DNA from: Planctomycetota bacterium
Lineage (GTDB): Bacteria > Planctomycetota > Planctomycetia > Pirellulales > Pirellulaceae
DNA length: 64,000 nucleotides
Direction: 5' to 3'
NCBI GenBank assembly: GCA_014238905.1
Contig: JABAAE010000008.1
Coordinates: 62,001-126,000 of the forward strand
How positions within the stretch are numbered: position 1 is the first letter of the stretch; the number at the start of each line of letters is the position of its first letter. Positions 49,801 to 59,022 of the stretch are shown here, one piece after another. Under the pieces are notes generated by a model that searched no databases, was not told where the DNA came from, and saw only the letters and a program-made list of their open reading frames with translations. Made by a program: the position numbers and the translations under genes.

Positions 49801-52800
49801 ATGGTAGCAAGATGCACCGTTTCGGCTGGATTCACCAAGGCAATCGACTGGTTCGCCTTTTGCCTGCTTCCCTGTGTTCTACTAAGCGGCCAACTGCTAC
49901 CCGGCCAGTCAGAAATTGAAAAAGAAAAAATCGACTTTTTCGAGTCAAAAATCCGTCCCGTTCTAATTGAACATTGTTACGAATGCCATTCCGAAAAGGC
50001 CCAAAAGGAAAACAACCTCAAAGGAGGCCTTATACTGGATACCAGGAAGTCCATACGGACGGGGGGAGACAGTGGGCCAGCAGTCGTTCCCGGTAAAGAA
50101 GCCGAAAGCCTCCTGTTAAGCGCACTCCGCCACGATGATTATGAAATGCCTCCCAGCGGCAAGCTTTCCGAAAAGATTATCGCCGATTTTACTCACTGGA
50201 TCCGCTCGGGCGCAGTCGATCCCCGTGATGCTGATTTGGCACCCAGAAAAAATGAAATCGACTTTGATGCCGCCAACCAATTTTGGTCATTCCAACCGCC
50301 CCAACCCTCGGCACCGCCACCGGTAAAGGATACCCACTGGCCAAAAACCTGGATCGATCGATTCGTTTTGGCCACCATGGAAAAAGAGAAGCTCATTCCA
50401 GTCAATTCAGCCGAAAAGACGGCATTGATCCGACGCGCAACTTTTGATCTGACGGGGCTTCCGCCGACTCCGCAAGACGTATCCGATTTCGTTTTGGATC
50501 GGTCGGAGACTGCCTTCGAAAATGTTATCGACCGACTGCTCGATTCGCCACGTTACGGGGAGCGATGGGGACGACACTGGCTGGATGTCGCCCGATATGC
50601 CGAGGACCAAGCCCATACATTCGGGGTAAGCAAACGCGTCCACGCATTTCAATATCGGGATTGGGTCATCGAGGCCTTTAATAAAGACATGCCCTATGAC
50701 CGCTTCGTGAAACTCCAAATTGCCGGGGACCTGTTACTCGACGAGTCTGCCAACCAGTTCGAACGCATCGCTGGACTGGGATTCTCGGGTCTAGGTGCGA
50801 TCTACTACAAGAATTCCGACAAAGCGAAAGCCATCGCAGACGAATTGGACGATCGGGTCGATACCCTGACGCGGGCGTTCCTTGGACTGACTGTTTCATG
50901 CGCCCGGTGTCACGATCATAAATTCGATCCGATACCCACCCAAGACTATTATTCCCTGGCAGGAATTTTTGCCAGCACACGTCTGTCGGACCGTCCACTC
51001 GTTTCTGCTCCGATCATGGAAACCTACAACCAATCTCAGGCAGTCGTTCGCCAAAGAGAAAAACAACTTAAACAATTTCGAGTCGATCACAAAACGCGTA
51101 TCGCCGAAGAACAGCGTCACGTCATCGCAAAATACATGATTGCCACCTGGATGACTCGGAACCAAAAACTGGCCAAACAGAAGGTCGATATTCCTGATGT
51201 AAACGACGGCTTATTGAAAAAAAAATGGCTTGCTCTTTGGGAAAAATTCCTCACGCCAAAAAACAAGGCTTTGGAGAAAATCGAGGCATTAAGACCCTGG
51301 TTGAAATCAAAACAGCCCGATGGCAAGAGTCATCTTGAGAAAGCCCCCGCCGAAGTCATTGCCATTGCCAACCAGTTTCAGGCTGACATTATTGATTTAC
51401 TCGATCAACGGGACGAAAAAAACAAACCGAAACCCCAAAAAGCTATTTTCACCAGCCCGGTGATCACCCAGAAGAATCGCAGCCTCTCGATCGACATTGA
51501 TATCAAGGGTGCCAACGACCTGTATTTGGTGGTGACCGACGCAGGAAATGGCATCAGTAATGACTGGGCCAGTTGGCTGGACCCTGTCATCACAGGATCG
51601 CAGGGAATCATCCGCCTCAACGAACTGAAATACACGCAGGGCACCACGGACTGGAAATCCATTCGCATCAACCGCAATGTCAACGATGAACCGTTGAAAA
51701 TAGGAGAAACCACCTATCAACACGGAATCGGTACCCACGCCAATTCAGTCATTCATTATCGCCTGCCGGGTAAACATGACAGATTCCGAGCCACCGGCTA
51801 CCTCGATGGAAATGGCACGGGGTCGGTGCACTTTCGAGTTTATACCGGACCACCTGCCGACTTAAAGGAGAATCTGTCACCCAAATTATCTAAACAACAA
51901 ACCGAGTTGATCAAATCGTTCTTCTCCCAATCAGGGCCATTCTCTATTGCTGACTCGGCTCTCCCGGAACACCTCTCCCTGCCAAATCAGCAAGAGTTGA
52001 AAACCATTGAACACGAACTGAAATCAGCCATCGAATCGTCACCACCGGCTCCCCCAAGGGCCCACGCCATCGACGATTCCAAAGGTCAAGACCTGAAGGT
52101 CTACGTACGAGGGAACCCCGCGCGTCAGGGAGACGTCGCTCCCAGAAGATTCCTTCGAATCCTTGCCGGTGAAGACCGCCCGGTCTACTCCAAAGGGAGC
52201 GGACGTGAACAACTGGCGGAGGAAATTGCCAGTTCCTCAAACCCGTTGACAGCCCGCGTGATAGTCAATCGGGTTTGGCAACATCACTTCGGAACAGGAC
52301 TTGTTGCGACCAGCAGTAATTTTGGCATGCTGGGTGATCGTCCCAGCCATCCCGAACTTCTTGACACCCTCTCGGTTGCGTTCATTAAGTCCAACTGGTC
52401 AATAAAATGGCTTCACCGCGAGATCATGCGTTCTAAAACCTATCAGGCGTCTAGCGATCATCACGTGGAAAACTCAAATAGTGATCCCACAAATCGTTTT
52501 CTCTGGAGGATGAATCGACGTCGACTCGACGTGGAGTCTTGGCGGGACGCGTTACTGAAAGTATCGGGTAACCTGGACTTGGCGATGGGTGGCCCAACGA
52601 TACGACTATCAGATAACGGCAACCATCGACGAACAGTGTATGCCAGTATCAGCCGACACGAATTGGATGGGCTACTTCGTCTTTTTGATTTCCCTGATGC
52701 CAACGTCACCAGCTCAGGTCGGTCTCAAACCACCGTTCCCCAACAGCAGTTATTTGTCCTTAATAGCGAATTTTTTATAAGTCAGGCCAAGGATTTTGCC

Positions 52801-53007
52801 AAACGAATTCAAGATTCTGGTGATAACGATGTGACAAGGATCCAACAGGCGTACCGCATTCTATACGGCCGGCAGCCTCAGCCGACGGAAATAAATATCG
52901 CAATCGAGTTCCTGGCCGTTGAAGCCTCTCAACAGGACAAGTTGTCGAAATGGGAACAGTATGCCCAAGCGCTGCTTGGGGCAAACGAATTTTTATATGT
53001 AGATTAG
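49801..53007 (+). CDS. PSD1 family protein with NPCBM-like insert
   Basis: 1068 residues from the ATG at 49801; a TTG at 49786 would add five. Signal peptide region includes WFAFCLLPCVLLSGQLLPGQ. PSCyt1 has C59-Y-E-C62-H63 in RPVLIEHCYECH. DUF1549 (~195-410) has FDLTGLPPT, HWLDVARYAED, WVIEAFNKDMPYDRF and a second motif at Cys367 (CARCHDHKFDP). A charged, coiled-coil-like stretch (~415-500) follows. Residues ~598-690 (YQHGIGTHANSVIHYRLPG, FRATGYLDGNGTGSVHF) match the NPCBM sugar-binding fold. DUF1553 (~800-1060) contains NPLTARVIVNRVWQHHFG and RPSHPELLDTL. It is followed by its DUF1501 partner after 122 bp. Family function unknown; the NPCBM insert suggests attachment to a glycan. Confidence 0.93.
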   Translation: MVARCTVSAGFTKAIDWFAFCLLPCVLLSGQLLPGQSEIEKEKIDFFESKIRPVLIEHCYECHSEKAQKENNLKGGLILDTRKSIRTGGDSGPAVVPGKEAESLLLSALRHDDYEMPPSGKLSEKIIADFTHWIRSGAVDPRDADLAPRKNEIDFDAANQFWSFQPPQPSAPPPVKDTHWPKTWIDRFVLATMEKEKLIPVNSAEKTALIRRATFDLTGLPPTPQDVSDFVLDRSETAFENVIDRLLDSPRYGERWGRHWLDVARYAEDQAHTFGVSKRVHAFQYRDWVIEAFNKDMPYDRFVKLQIAGDLLLDESANQFERIAGLGFSGLGAIYYKNSDKAKAIADELDDRVDTLTRAFLGLTVSCARCHDHKFDPIPTQDYYSLAGIFASTRLSDRPLVSAPIMETYNQSQAVVRQREKQLKQFRVDHKTRIAEEQRHVIAKYMIATWMTRNQKLAKQKVDIPDVNDGLLKKKWLALWEKFLTPKNKALEKIEALRPWLKSKQPDGKSHLEKAPAEVIAIANQFQADIIDLLDQRDEKNKPKPQKAIFTSPVITQKNRSLSIDIDIKGANDLYLVVTDAGNGISNDWASWLDPVITGSQGIIRLNELKYTQGTTDWKSIRINRNVNDEPLKIGETTYQHGIGTHANSVIHYRLPGKHDRFRATGYLDGNGTGSVHFRVYTGPPADLKENLSPKLSKQQTELIKSFFSQSGPFSIADSALPEHLSLPNQQELKTIEHELKSAIESSPPAPPRAHAIDDSKGQDLKVYVRGNPARQGDVAPRRFLRILAGEDRPVYSKGSGREQLAEEIASSSNPLTARVIVNRVWQHHFGTGLVATSSNFGMLGDRPSHPELLDTLSVAFIKSNWSIKWLHREIMRSKTYQASSDHHVENSNSDPTNRFLWRMNRRRLDVESWRDALLKVSGNLDLAMGGPTIRLSDNGNHRRTVYASISRHELDGLLRLFDFPDANVTSSGRSQTTVPQQQLFVLNSEFFISQAKDFAKRIQDSGDNDVTRIQQAYRILYGRQPQPTEINIAIEFLAVEASQQDKLSKWEQYAQALLGANEFLYVD

Positions 53008-53129
53008 ACAATGGAATTTTAACGGAGACATTTCCAATCTAGCGAGCGGATATTCACATCAGGCAACGTCCGTTCCCAGAGGACCACTTTTAGTCCAACG
53101 AAACCCAACCGACCATCACAGAATCCACA

Positions 53130-54569
53130 ATGAGCCGAAATCGAAGACAACCAACGGTCGTTTTTCCAAACCGATCTGCTCCCACCAGCCGCCGAGAATT
53201 TCTCCAGCGAATGGGAACCGGTATGGGCACACTCGGCCTCGCTGGCATTCTTCAGCAGGAGCAACTCGCTTCCGCGGCAACCGAGAGTACCAGCTCCAAT
53301 CCACTGGCACCCAAGGCATCCCATTTCCCGGCCAAAGCCAAACACATCATCCACCTTTTCATGAACGGTGGTCCTTCTCAGGTCGATACATTTGATCCCA
53401 AACCGATGCTTACCAAATACCATGGGCAACGGCCAAAAGGAGCAGATTTAAAAACCGAAAGACGGACCGGCGGATTACTGAAAAGCCCGTTTAAATTTCA
53501 GAAATGCGGCAAATCCGGAGTTGAGGTCAGTGAGATCTTTCCACAGGTTGCCAAGTGTATCGATGACATTTGTGTGATTCGGTCCATGCACACCGACGTC
53601 CCCAACCACGAACCCTCTCTCTACATGATGAACTCGGGTGTCATTCAACCGACGCGTCCTTCGATGGGTTCCTGGCTTTCTTATGGACTGGGGAGTGAAA
53701 ACCAGAACCTCCCGGGATTTGTGGTGCTCTGCCCGGGCAAACCGGTTGTCGGACCTCAACTGTGGGGCAACAGTTTTTTGCCCGGCATCTTCCAGGGATG
53801 CCATATCAACAATGGCAAAATCGATCCCAGGCGGGTGATAGACCATATCAACAACAACCATCTTTCCCGTTCCAGTCAACGTCAACAACTCGACCTGTTA
53901 ACACGTCTCAATCTCGAACATCTCAAAAAACGGGAAGCCGACAATCAACTGGAGGCTCGCATCGAATCTTTGGAGATGGCTTACCGCATGCAGGAGGACG
54001 CTCAAGAGGCATTTGACTTGGAGCGTGAAACCAGCATGACGCGCGATCAATATGGAAAAAGTCAATTCGGAAACGCCTGCCTGGTCGCTCGGCGACTGGT
54101 CGAGCGGGGGGTGAGAATGGTCCAGGTTTTTTACGGCGGTGGACAACCGTGGGACGACCATGGCAATATTGAAGCCGGTCATCGCAGCAAGGGATTAGCA
54201 AGTGACAGGTCCGTCGCAGCATTACTTGTTGATTTAAAATCTCGCGGTTTGCTTGATGAAACCTTGATCCTGTGGGGGGGAGAATTCGGCAGAACACCTT
54301 CTTCGGAGGGATCCAATGGCCGTGATCATAACAACCATGGATTTAGTGTGTGGCTTGCCGGCGGCGGTATCCGGGGCGGCATGACCTATGGAGCCACCGA
54401 TGAATTCGGATTTGCAGCCGTCGAAAACAAGGTACACGTGCATGATCTGCACGCTACCATGCTCCATTTGATGGGAATCGACCATCGCAAACTAACTTAT
54501 CGTTACAGTGGCAGAGACTTTCGCCTGACCGACGTTCATGGCCGCGTCGTCAACGAAATCATCAGCTAG
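53130..54569 (+). CDS. DUF1501 family Tat-exported protein
   Basis: 479 residues. The signal region includes TSRREFLQRMGTGMGTLG, a good twin-arginine motif. Landmarks: AKHIIHLFMNGGPSQVDTFD, RPSMGSWLSYGLGSENQNLP, GVRMVQVFYGGGQPWDDHGN, ILWGGEFGRTPSSEGSNGRD, HGFSVWLAGGGI and the ending LTDVHGRVV. The metal-type positions read WDDHGN and GRDHNNHG, close to the 23339 copy. The gene pairs with the NPCBM-type PSD1 gene upstream. Downstream lies a two-domain esterase-like gene on the same strand. Function unknown; it matches the alkaline-phosphatase-like fold group. Confidence 0.92.
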   Translation: MSRNRRQPTVVFPNRSAPTSRREFLQRMGTGMGTLGLAGILQQEQLASAATESTSSNPLAPKASHFPAKAKHIIHLFMNGGPSQVDTFDPKPMLTKYHGQRPKGADLKTERRTGGLLKSPFKFQKCGKSGVEVSEIFPQVAKCIDDICVIRSMHTDVPNHEPSLYMMNSGVIQPTRPSMGSWLSYGLGSENQNLPGFVVLCPGKPVVGPQLWGNSFLPGIFQGCHINNGKIDPRRVIDHINNNHLSRSSQRQQLDLLTRLNLEHLKKREADNQLEARIESLEMAYRMQEDAQEAFDLERETSMTRDQYGKSQFGNACLVARRLVERGVRMVQVFYGGGQPWDDHGNIEAGHRSKGLASDRSVAALLVDLKSRGLLDETLILWGGEFGRTPSSEGSNGRDHNNHGFSVWLAGGGIRGGMTYGATDEFGFAAVENKVHVHDLHATMLHLMGIDHRKLTYRYSGRDFRLTDVHGRVVNEIIS

Positions 54570-54794
54570 GATGGTTTCCAGACCGAATCCTTGGGTTGAT
54601 CAATCGCCACGCCTGAAATGGCTTGGTGCTTTCTCAGAATTTCGTCAGGTCCTTTTCGCCGTTTGGTGAAATGGTTTTTGACGCAGGCCGCTCGCTGATC
54701 TCCATTTAAATCGGCAAGGTTGATTCATCGCAGTGGAACGGTCAAACTGAATTGAGTTCCCACCTCTTCCATTGCGAAAATCCCAGGCTTTGTC

Positions 54795-56816
54795 ATGAGC
54801 ATTCTGACCTTCATCTTGAGAACCGCTGCTCTTGTTGTGATGATGACCGCCGGTCTGGGCCCCGTTGAGCCAACACTCGGCCAAACGCCAGACGTTCTTG
54901 CAGAGAAAATATTCAGCAGCATCGACAAAACTGAAATGATGGCCGAGTTTTTAAAAAAGCAGGCTCTGAAAGCTCTTGATCGACGGGATGAGGCGTTTGA
55001 AAGACTAGCCGATGACGAACTAACAATCTGGCAGGATGAAAAACGAGCGTTCTTTTTGAAGCAATTGGGCGGTTTTCCCAAACGGCACCAACTTTTCGCG
55101 AAAATCACCGGCGAAATTCAAATGGCTCAATATCGGATTGAAAAACTCTATTTCCAATCCCAACCCGGACTCCATGTTTCGGCCAATCTCTACCTGCCCA
55201 AAGGTCAGGGGCCGTTTCCTGCAGTACTCCATCCAACCGGGCACAGCGCAACTGCCAAGAATCGGGAACTCTACCAACAGGCTTCCATCGCCATCGCGAT
55301 GGGGGGCTGCGCGGTTCTCTGCTACGACCCAATCGGGCAGGGAGAACGTCAGCAGATCCTGCAGGGCAATGGAAAGCCCTATTCCAGCACTCAGCAGCAT
55401 ATGCTGATCAACCAAGCCGACCATTTAATGGGTGGGAATATCGCCTCCACCATGATCTGGGATGGAATCAGAGCGATCGATTATCTTCAATCCAGACCCG
55501 ACATCCTCCCACAGGCCATCGGCTGCGTCGGGATTTCCGGGGGAGGCACCAACACCAGTTACTTGATGGCTCTGGATCCTCGTATCAAGGCCGCCGCACC
55601 GGGTTGTTATCTCACCGGATTTCGTAGCCTGCTGCAGACGATTGGTCCCCAGGACGCCGAACAGAACATTCATGGCCAAATCGCATTCGGCATGGACCAC
55701 GCGGATTATGTTTTAATGCGACTCCCGCAGCCCACGCTAATCATGGCTGCCACCGACGATTACTTTGATATACGTGGAGCATGGGATCTTTTTCGGTCCG
55801 GAAAACGTTTCGCCACCCGACTTGGGTACCCCGAAAGAGTCGACTTGGTAGAAGCCAACACCGGTCACGGTTTCCCAAAAGAGATGCGTGTTTCGGCTGC
55901 GAATTGGATGCGACGTTGGTTATTGAAAATCGATGATCCCATCGTCGAAGGCGAATTGAAATCCCTTGATGAAAAACGGTTGAATGTGACTCCCAACGGA
56001 CGCGTTCTCGATCTGCCGGGAGCCAGGTCCATCATGGAAATCAATGCTGACAAAAATCGGCAATGGAAAGGACGCCGTCAAGAAAATGCCGATCCGATTC
56101 ATCGAAATCGTTTGCTGTCCACTGTTCGCCACCTGATTGGAGCCCGCTCTCTGGTCGATCTCCCCCAGCCGCTGATCAGAAAATCCAACAACGGCTATAT
56201 TATTGAGCCCGAACCTGGCATCCAGTTGCCGGCCCTTTTTTCCGGCGACAAAAAGGCAAATCAACTGGTCGTTTTACTACACGACAAAGGAAAGGGTGCT
56301 GCATTCCAATCAGATCATTATCGCCGATTGCAGAAACAGAAGAATGTCCAAATTTTAGCGGTCGATCTACGAGGCCTGGGTGAAACGCAAAAAAAAGCAG
56401 GGAACAGCGGATTCGATGAACTTTTTGGTGCCGACTGGAAAGAAACACTCTTGGCTAGCCTGCTGGGGAAAACCTACGTTGGCATGAGAACCGAAGATAT
56501 TTGGCAGGTCGTACGAGCCTGGCGGAATGAATGCAAAAACCAGCAGCTGAGAGCGACGTTGATCGCCGTTGGCGAACCGGCCATCCCTGCCCTACATGCT
56601 GCCTGCCTGGAAACGCAATTATTCGATGAAATCCATTTGGTCGAATCGATCGATTCCTGGACGGCAATCGTCGAAAACCCCATCACTCGAAAACAACAAT
56701 CCAACCTCGTCTTCGGCGCGCTGAAGGAATACGATCTCCCCATGCTTCGAAGCTTGATTGACAAAAATTTAACGTGGAATAAACCGGTCCGTCCGGACGG
56801 CACCCCAGCCCAATAA
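54795..56816 (+). CDS. Secreted two-domain alpha/beta hydrolase (acetyl xylan esterase-like first domain)
   Basis: 673 residues. Signal peptide (FILRTAALVVMMTAG). The first hydrolase domain (~100-375) resembles acetyl xylan esterase/DLH enzymes: oxyanion region AVLHPTGHSATAKN, CYDPIGQGERQ, nucleophile Ser248 in GISGGGTNTSY, acid near Asp321/Asp325 (ATDDYFD) and His358 in NTGHGFP. The second domain (~465-673) has LVVLLHDKGKGAAF and VDLRGLGET, the hydrolase strand pattern, but at the nucleophile elbow it reads V-G592-E-P-A-I-P, so no Ser is present. It is therefore probably a non-catalytic partner domain that shapes a binding cleft or holds a glycan. The first domain likely removes acetyl groups from a polysaccharide. 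Confidence 0.85.
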   Translation: MSILTFILRTAALVVMMTAGLGPVEPTLGQTPDVLAEKIFSSIDKTEMMAEFLKKQALKALDRRDEAFERLADDELTIWQDEKRAFFLKQLGGFPKRHQLFAKITGEIQMAQYRIEKLYFQSQPGLHVSANLYLPKGQGPFPAVLHPTGHSATAKNRELYQQASIAIAMGGCAVLCYDPIGQGERQQILQGNGKPYSSTQQHMLINQADHLMGGNIASTMIWDGIRAIDYLQSRPDILPQAIGCVGISGGGTNTSYLMALDPRIKAAAPGCYLTGFRSLLQTIGPQDAEQNIHGQIAFGMDHADYVLMRLPQPTLIMAATDDYFDIRGAWDLFRSGKRFATRLGYPERVDLVEANTGHGFPKEMRVSAANWMRRWLLKIDDPIVEGELKSLDEKRLNVTPNGRVLDLPGARSIMEINADKNRQWKGRRQENADPIHRNRLLSTVRHLIGARSLVDLPQPLIRKSNNGYIIEPEPGIQLPALFSGDKKANQLVVLLHDKGKGAAFQSDHYRRLQKQKNVQILAVDLRGLGETQKKAGNSGFDELFGADWKETLLASLLGKTYVGMRTEDIWQVVRAWRNECKNQQLRATLIAVGEPAIPALHAACLETQLFDEIHLVESIDSWTAIVENPITRKQQSNLVFGALKEYDLPMLRSLIDKNLTWNKPVRPDGTPAQ

Positions 56817-56868
56817 AACAGCCTGCCGACAATCTAGCAGTATTTCCCTGACAATGGACGATCAGAAC

Positions 56869-57246
56869 CTAGCCGCGATTCCGCATGAATTCGGCTGTCT
56901 GTTCAAAAAAGGATGACAACTCATTTTTGATTAACACCGGAACGTTGGTTTCTTCCATCGCCTCGCCCATCAAGGCGAGCCAACGATCCCGCTGAGCAAC
57001 TCCAATCTCAAAGGGCGCATGCCGCATTCGCAAACGGGGGTGACCTCGCTCGGTAATGTATCGATCCGATCCGCCGAACCGATAGATCAGGAAATCTCGT
57101 AGGCGTTTCTCCGCCCCATCCCAATCGTTTGCGGGATACATCGGACTGATTAACTCATCGTTGCGTATCCGTTTGTAAAACGCCGCGACAAGCTCCGTCC
57201 ATTGTTCTTCACCGAAGAGATTTTCCTGTTCCAATTCAATCCTCAT
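56869..57246 (-). CDS. Group II truncated haemoglobin
   Basis: 125 residues, the usual length of a 2-on-2 globin. The proximal haem His is in RMRHAPFEIG (His76). Tyr24 in AAFYKRIRND fits position B10, Trp89 in RDRWLALMGEAM fits G8, and the phrase GGSDRYITERGHPRLR is typical of the group. Truncated haemoglobins bind O2, NO and CO and are linked to NO detoxification or redox reactions in the cytoplasm. No signal peptide. It is convergent with the esterase and 135 bp downstream of the broken sulfatase on the same strand, so its regulation with that gene is uncertain. Confidence 0.88.
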   Translation of the reverse strand: MRIELEQENLFGEEQWTELVAAFYKRIRNDELISPMYPANDWDGAEKRLRDFLIYRFGGSDRYITERGHPRLRMRHAPFEIGVAQRDRWLALMGEAMEETNVPVLIKNELSSFFEQTAEFMRNRG

Positions 57247-57381
57247 TTCATATCGAGAAGGCCGGGCTTAGAGAGGCTTGTCGTCTGTACCATCCTGTTC
57301 CAGAAAGACGCGATGAAACACAGATCATCACCACTGGCGACCTCGCATCCCGGCACTGTCGTCAACCCAATGGATCACTCG

Positions 57382-58872
57382 TCAATTTGTCGGGTGTTCC
57401 TCGAATCGCATCGCTGCGGAGGCCAGTTTTTTCTTTATTGCCGCGTAATCGCGCCGGTCAGCCAAATTGTCCCACTCATGCGGATCTGACCGATGATCAT
57501 AAAGTTCTTCGGATTGGTCCTCATAACGAATGTATCGCAGGTTTTCGGTTTGCACTGCGGTATTACGAGGCCCATAACTTAAAAAAGCAAAGTCCCGTTT
57601 CAGTTCGGGATCTCGCAATAGCCCGCAGATGGACCTCCCCTCCAAATGCGGCAGCGGGTTGATATTCGCCATTTCACAAAGTGTTGGGTAAACATCAACA
57701 AGCGATACAGGTTGATCGCTGATCGTTCCGGCCCGAGCCAATCCAGGTGCCACAACGATAAACGGGACTCGGGTCGTATTTCTCCAGAGTGCTCCTTTGC
57801 ACCAATGCTTTTTCTCTCCCAAGTGCCAGCCATGATCACTTGTCAAAATCAACATCGTCGGGCGACGACGAGGGTTTCGCCTGAACTGCTCCAACAACAA
57901 GTCGATCTAAGCGTCCACGTAATGAACGCATGACAAGTAAGCTCCCACCGTGCGTTTCCATTCCAAATCGCCTCCTTTATTAACAATGGCCTCATGATCA
58001 CTGAATCGACCTTGGTGGAATTTTCGATGGGCATGAGATCGCACCAAAGACTTCGCGTAGGTAGGAAGATCATTCCAGTCGTCAAATTTCGGCAACAACG
58101 GCAGCATCACCTGCTCAACGGGAAATCGCTCAAAGTATTTTCGTGGAGCGTCTAGCGGTCGGTGGGGACGATAAAAGCCCACGGTCATCAGAAGTGGCTT
58201 ATCGGTAACTGTTTCCCATTGTTTTATTGCCCAACTGGCCACCTGATGGTCCCCTGTCTTTTCATCACTCAGGTTGTGGGCTCCTTTACTGAAAAAATTT
58301 CCCTGCCCCACGTATTTTCGATCTGGATCTTGTTTGGGCAGCGGCAAGTAGGCATCTAACGCCGCCTTGGGCTTGGTGTAATGCGCTACTTTGCCCCCAC
58401 TGACGACACGATAACCCTGCCTCTGAAAATGTTCATGAAGAATGACGGGATCGTTAATTTCAGCCTGGGGAGTTTTTCCAGACATCGGCTGGTCCCCGAA
58501 AAAGGAAGGACGAGCGGTATTGTTGAAATAGGTTCCGGTGCTCTTGGGAAAAAGCCCGGACAACAGGCTTTTTCGAGAGGGCCTGCATTGGGGCGCATTA
58601 CAGTGCGCATTGCGAAACAGCACGCCGCGAGCGGCCAACTGGTCGAAGTGGGGAGTCAAAGATTGGGGGTGTCCATTCATGACGCCGATCCAGTCGTTTA
58701 AATCATCCACCACAATCAAAACCACGTCTGGTTGATTGGCCGGCGCGGTATTGGCAGCACGAATTAAATCCGTCCCATGAAGCAAAGCCATCGGCCTCAG
58801 CCAAACCGCGAAAACAGCGCAACAAAAACAGAGAACCCGCCATATTATTTTCCAAGCGGATGCCATAATCAT
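57382..58872 (-). pseudogene. Sulfatase gene interrupted by a single in-frame amber codon
   Basis: The frame from ATG at 58872 (a second at 58866) to the stop at 57382 is continuous except for TAG at 57909-57907, codon 322. Upstream are metal Asp56-Asp57 (VVDDLNDW), formylglycine site C96-R-P-S-R100 and FYRPHRPLDAP. Downstream in the same frame are LTSDHGWHLGEKKHW, VSLVDVYPTLCEM and ELYDHRSDPHEWDNL. The context reads HYVDA-stop-IDLLLEQ; in homologues this position is Gln, so CAG to TAG by one C-to-T change explains it. A signal peptide (CFCCAVFAVWLRPMALLHG) is intact, and no frameshift is present. It is either a very recent pseudogene, a sequencing error, or read-through. It would otherwise be a 496-residue iduronate-sulfatase-like enzyme. 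Confidence 0.85.
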
Positions 58873-59022
58873 GTACTCGTCAGGGGATGAAAGTCGAGGC
58901 CTAATCAGTCAGCAAGGCCAGAGCCACCTACCAGCAGCCACCAAATTCTCGTTTTTTTTAGTTTTGGCAACCTCCAGCGAGGCCAGCCCGATCCCACCGT
59001 TATCACCTAGACATCCGCCCGG

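Noticed and set aside
57382-58872. Two adjacent sulfatase fragments treated as separate genes
   Set aside because: They lie in the same frame either side of one amber codon and together give a single normal sulfatase.
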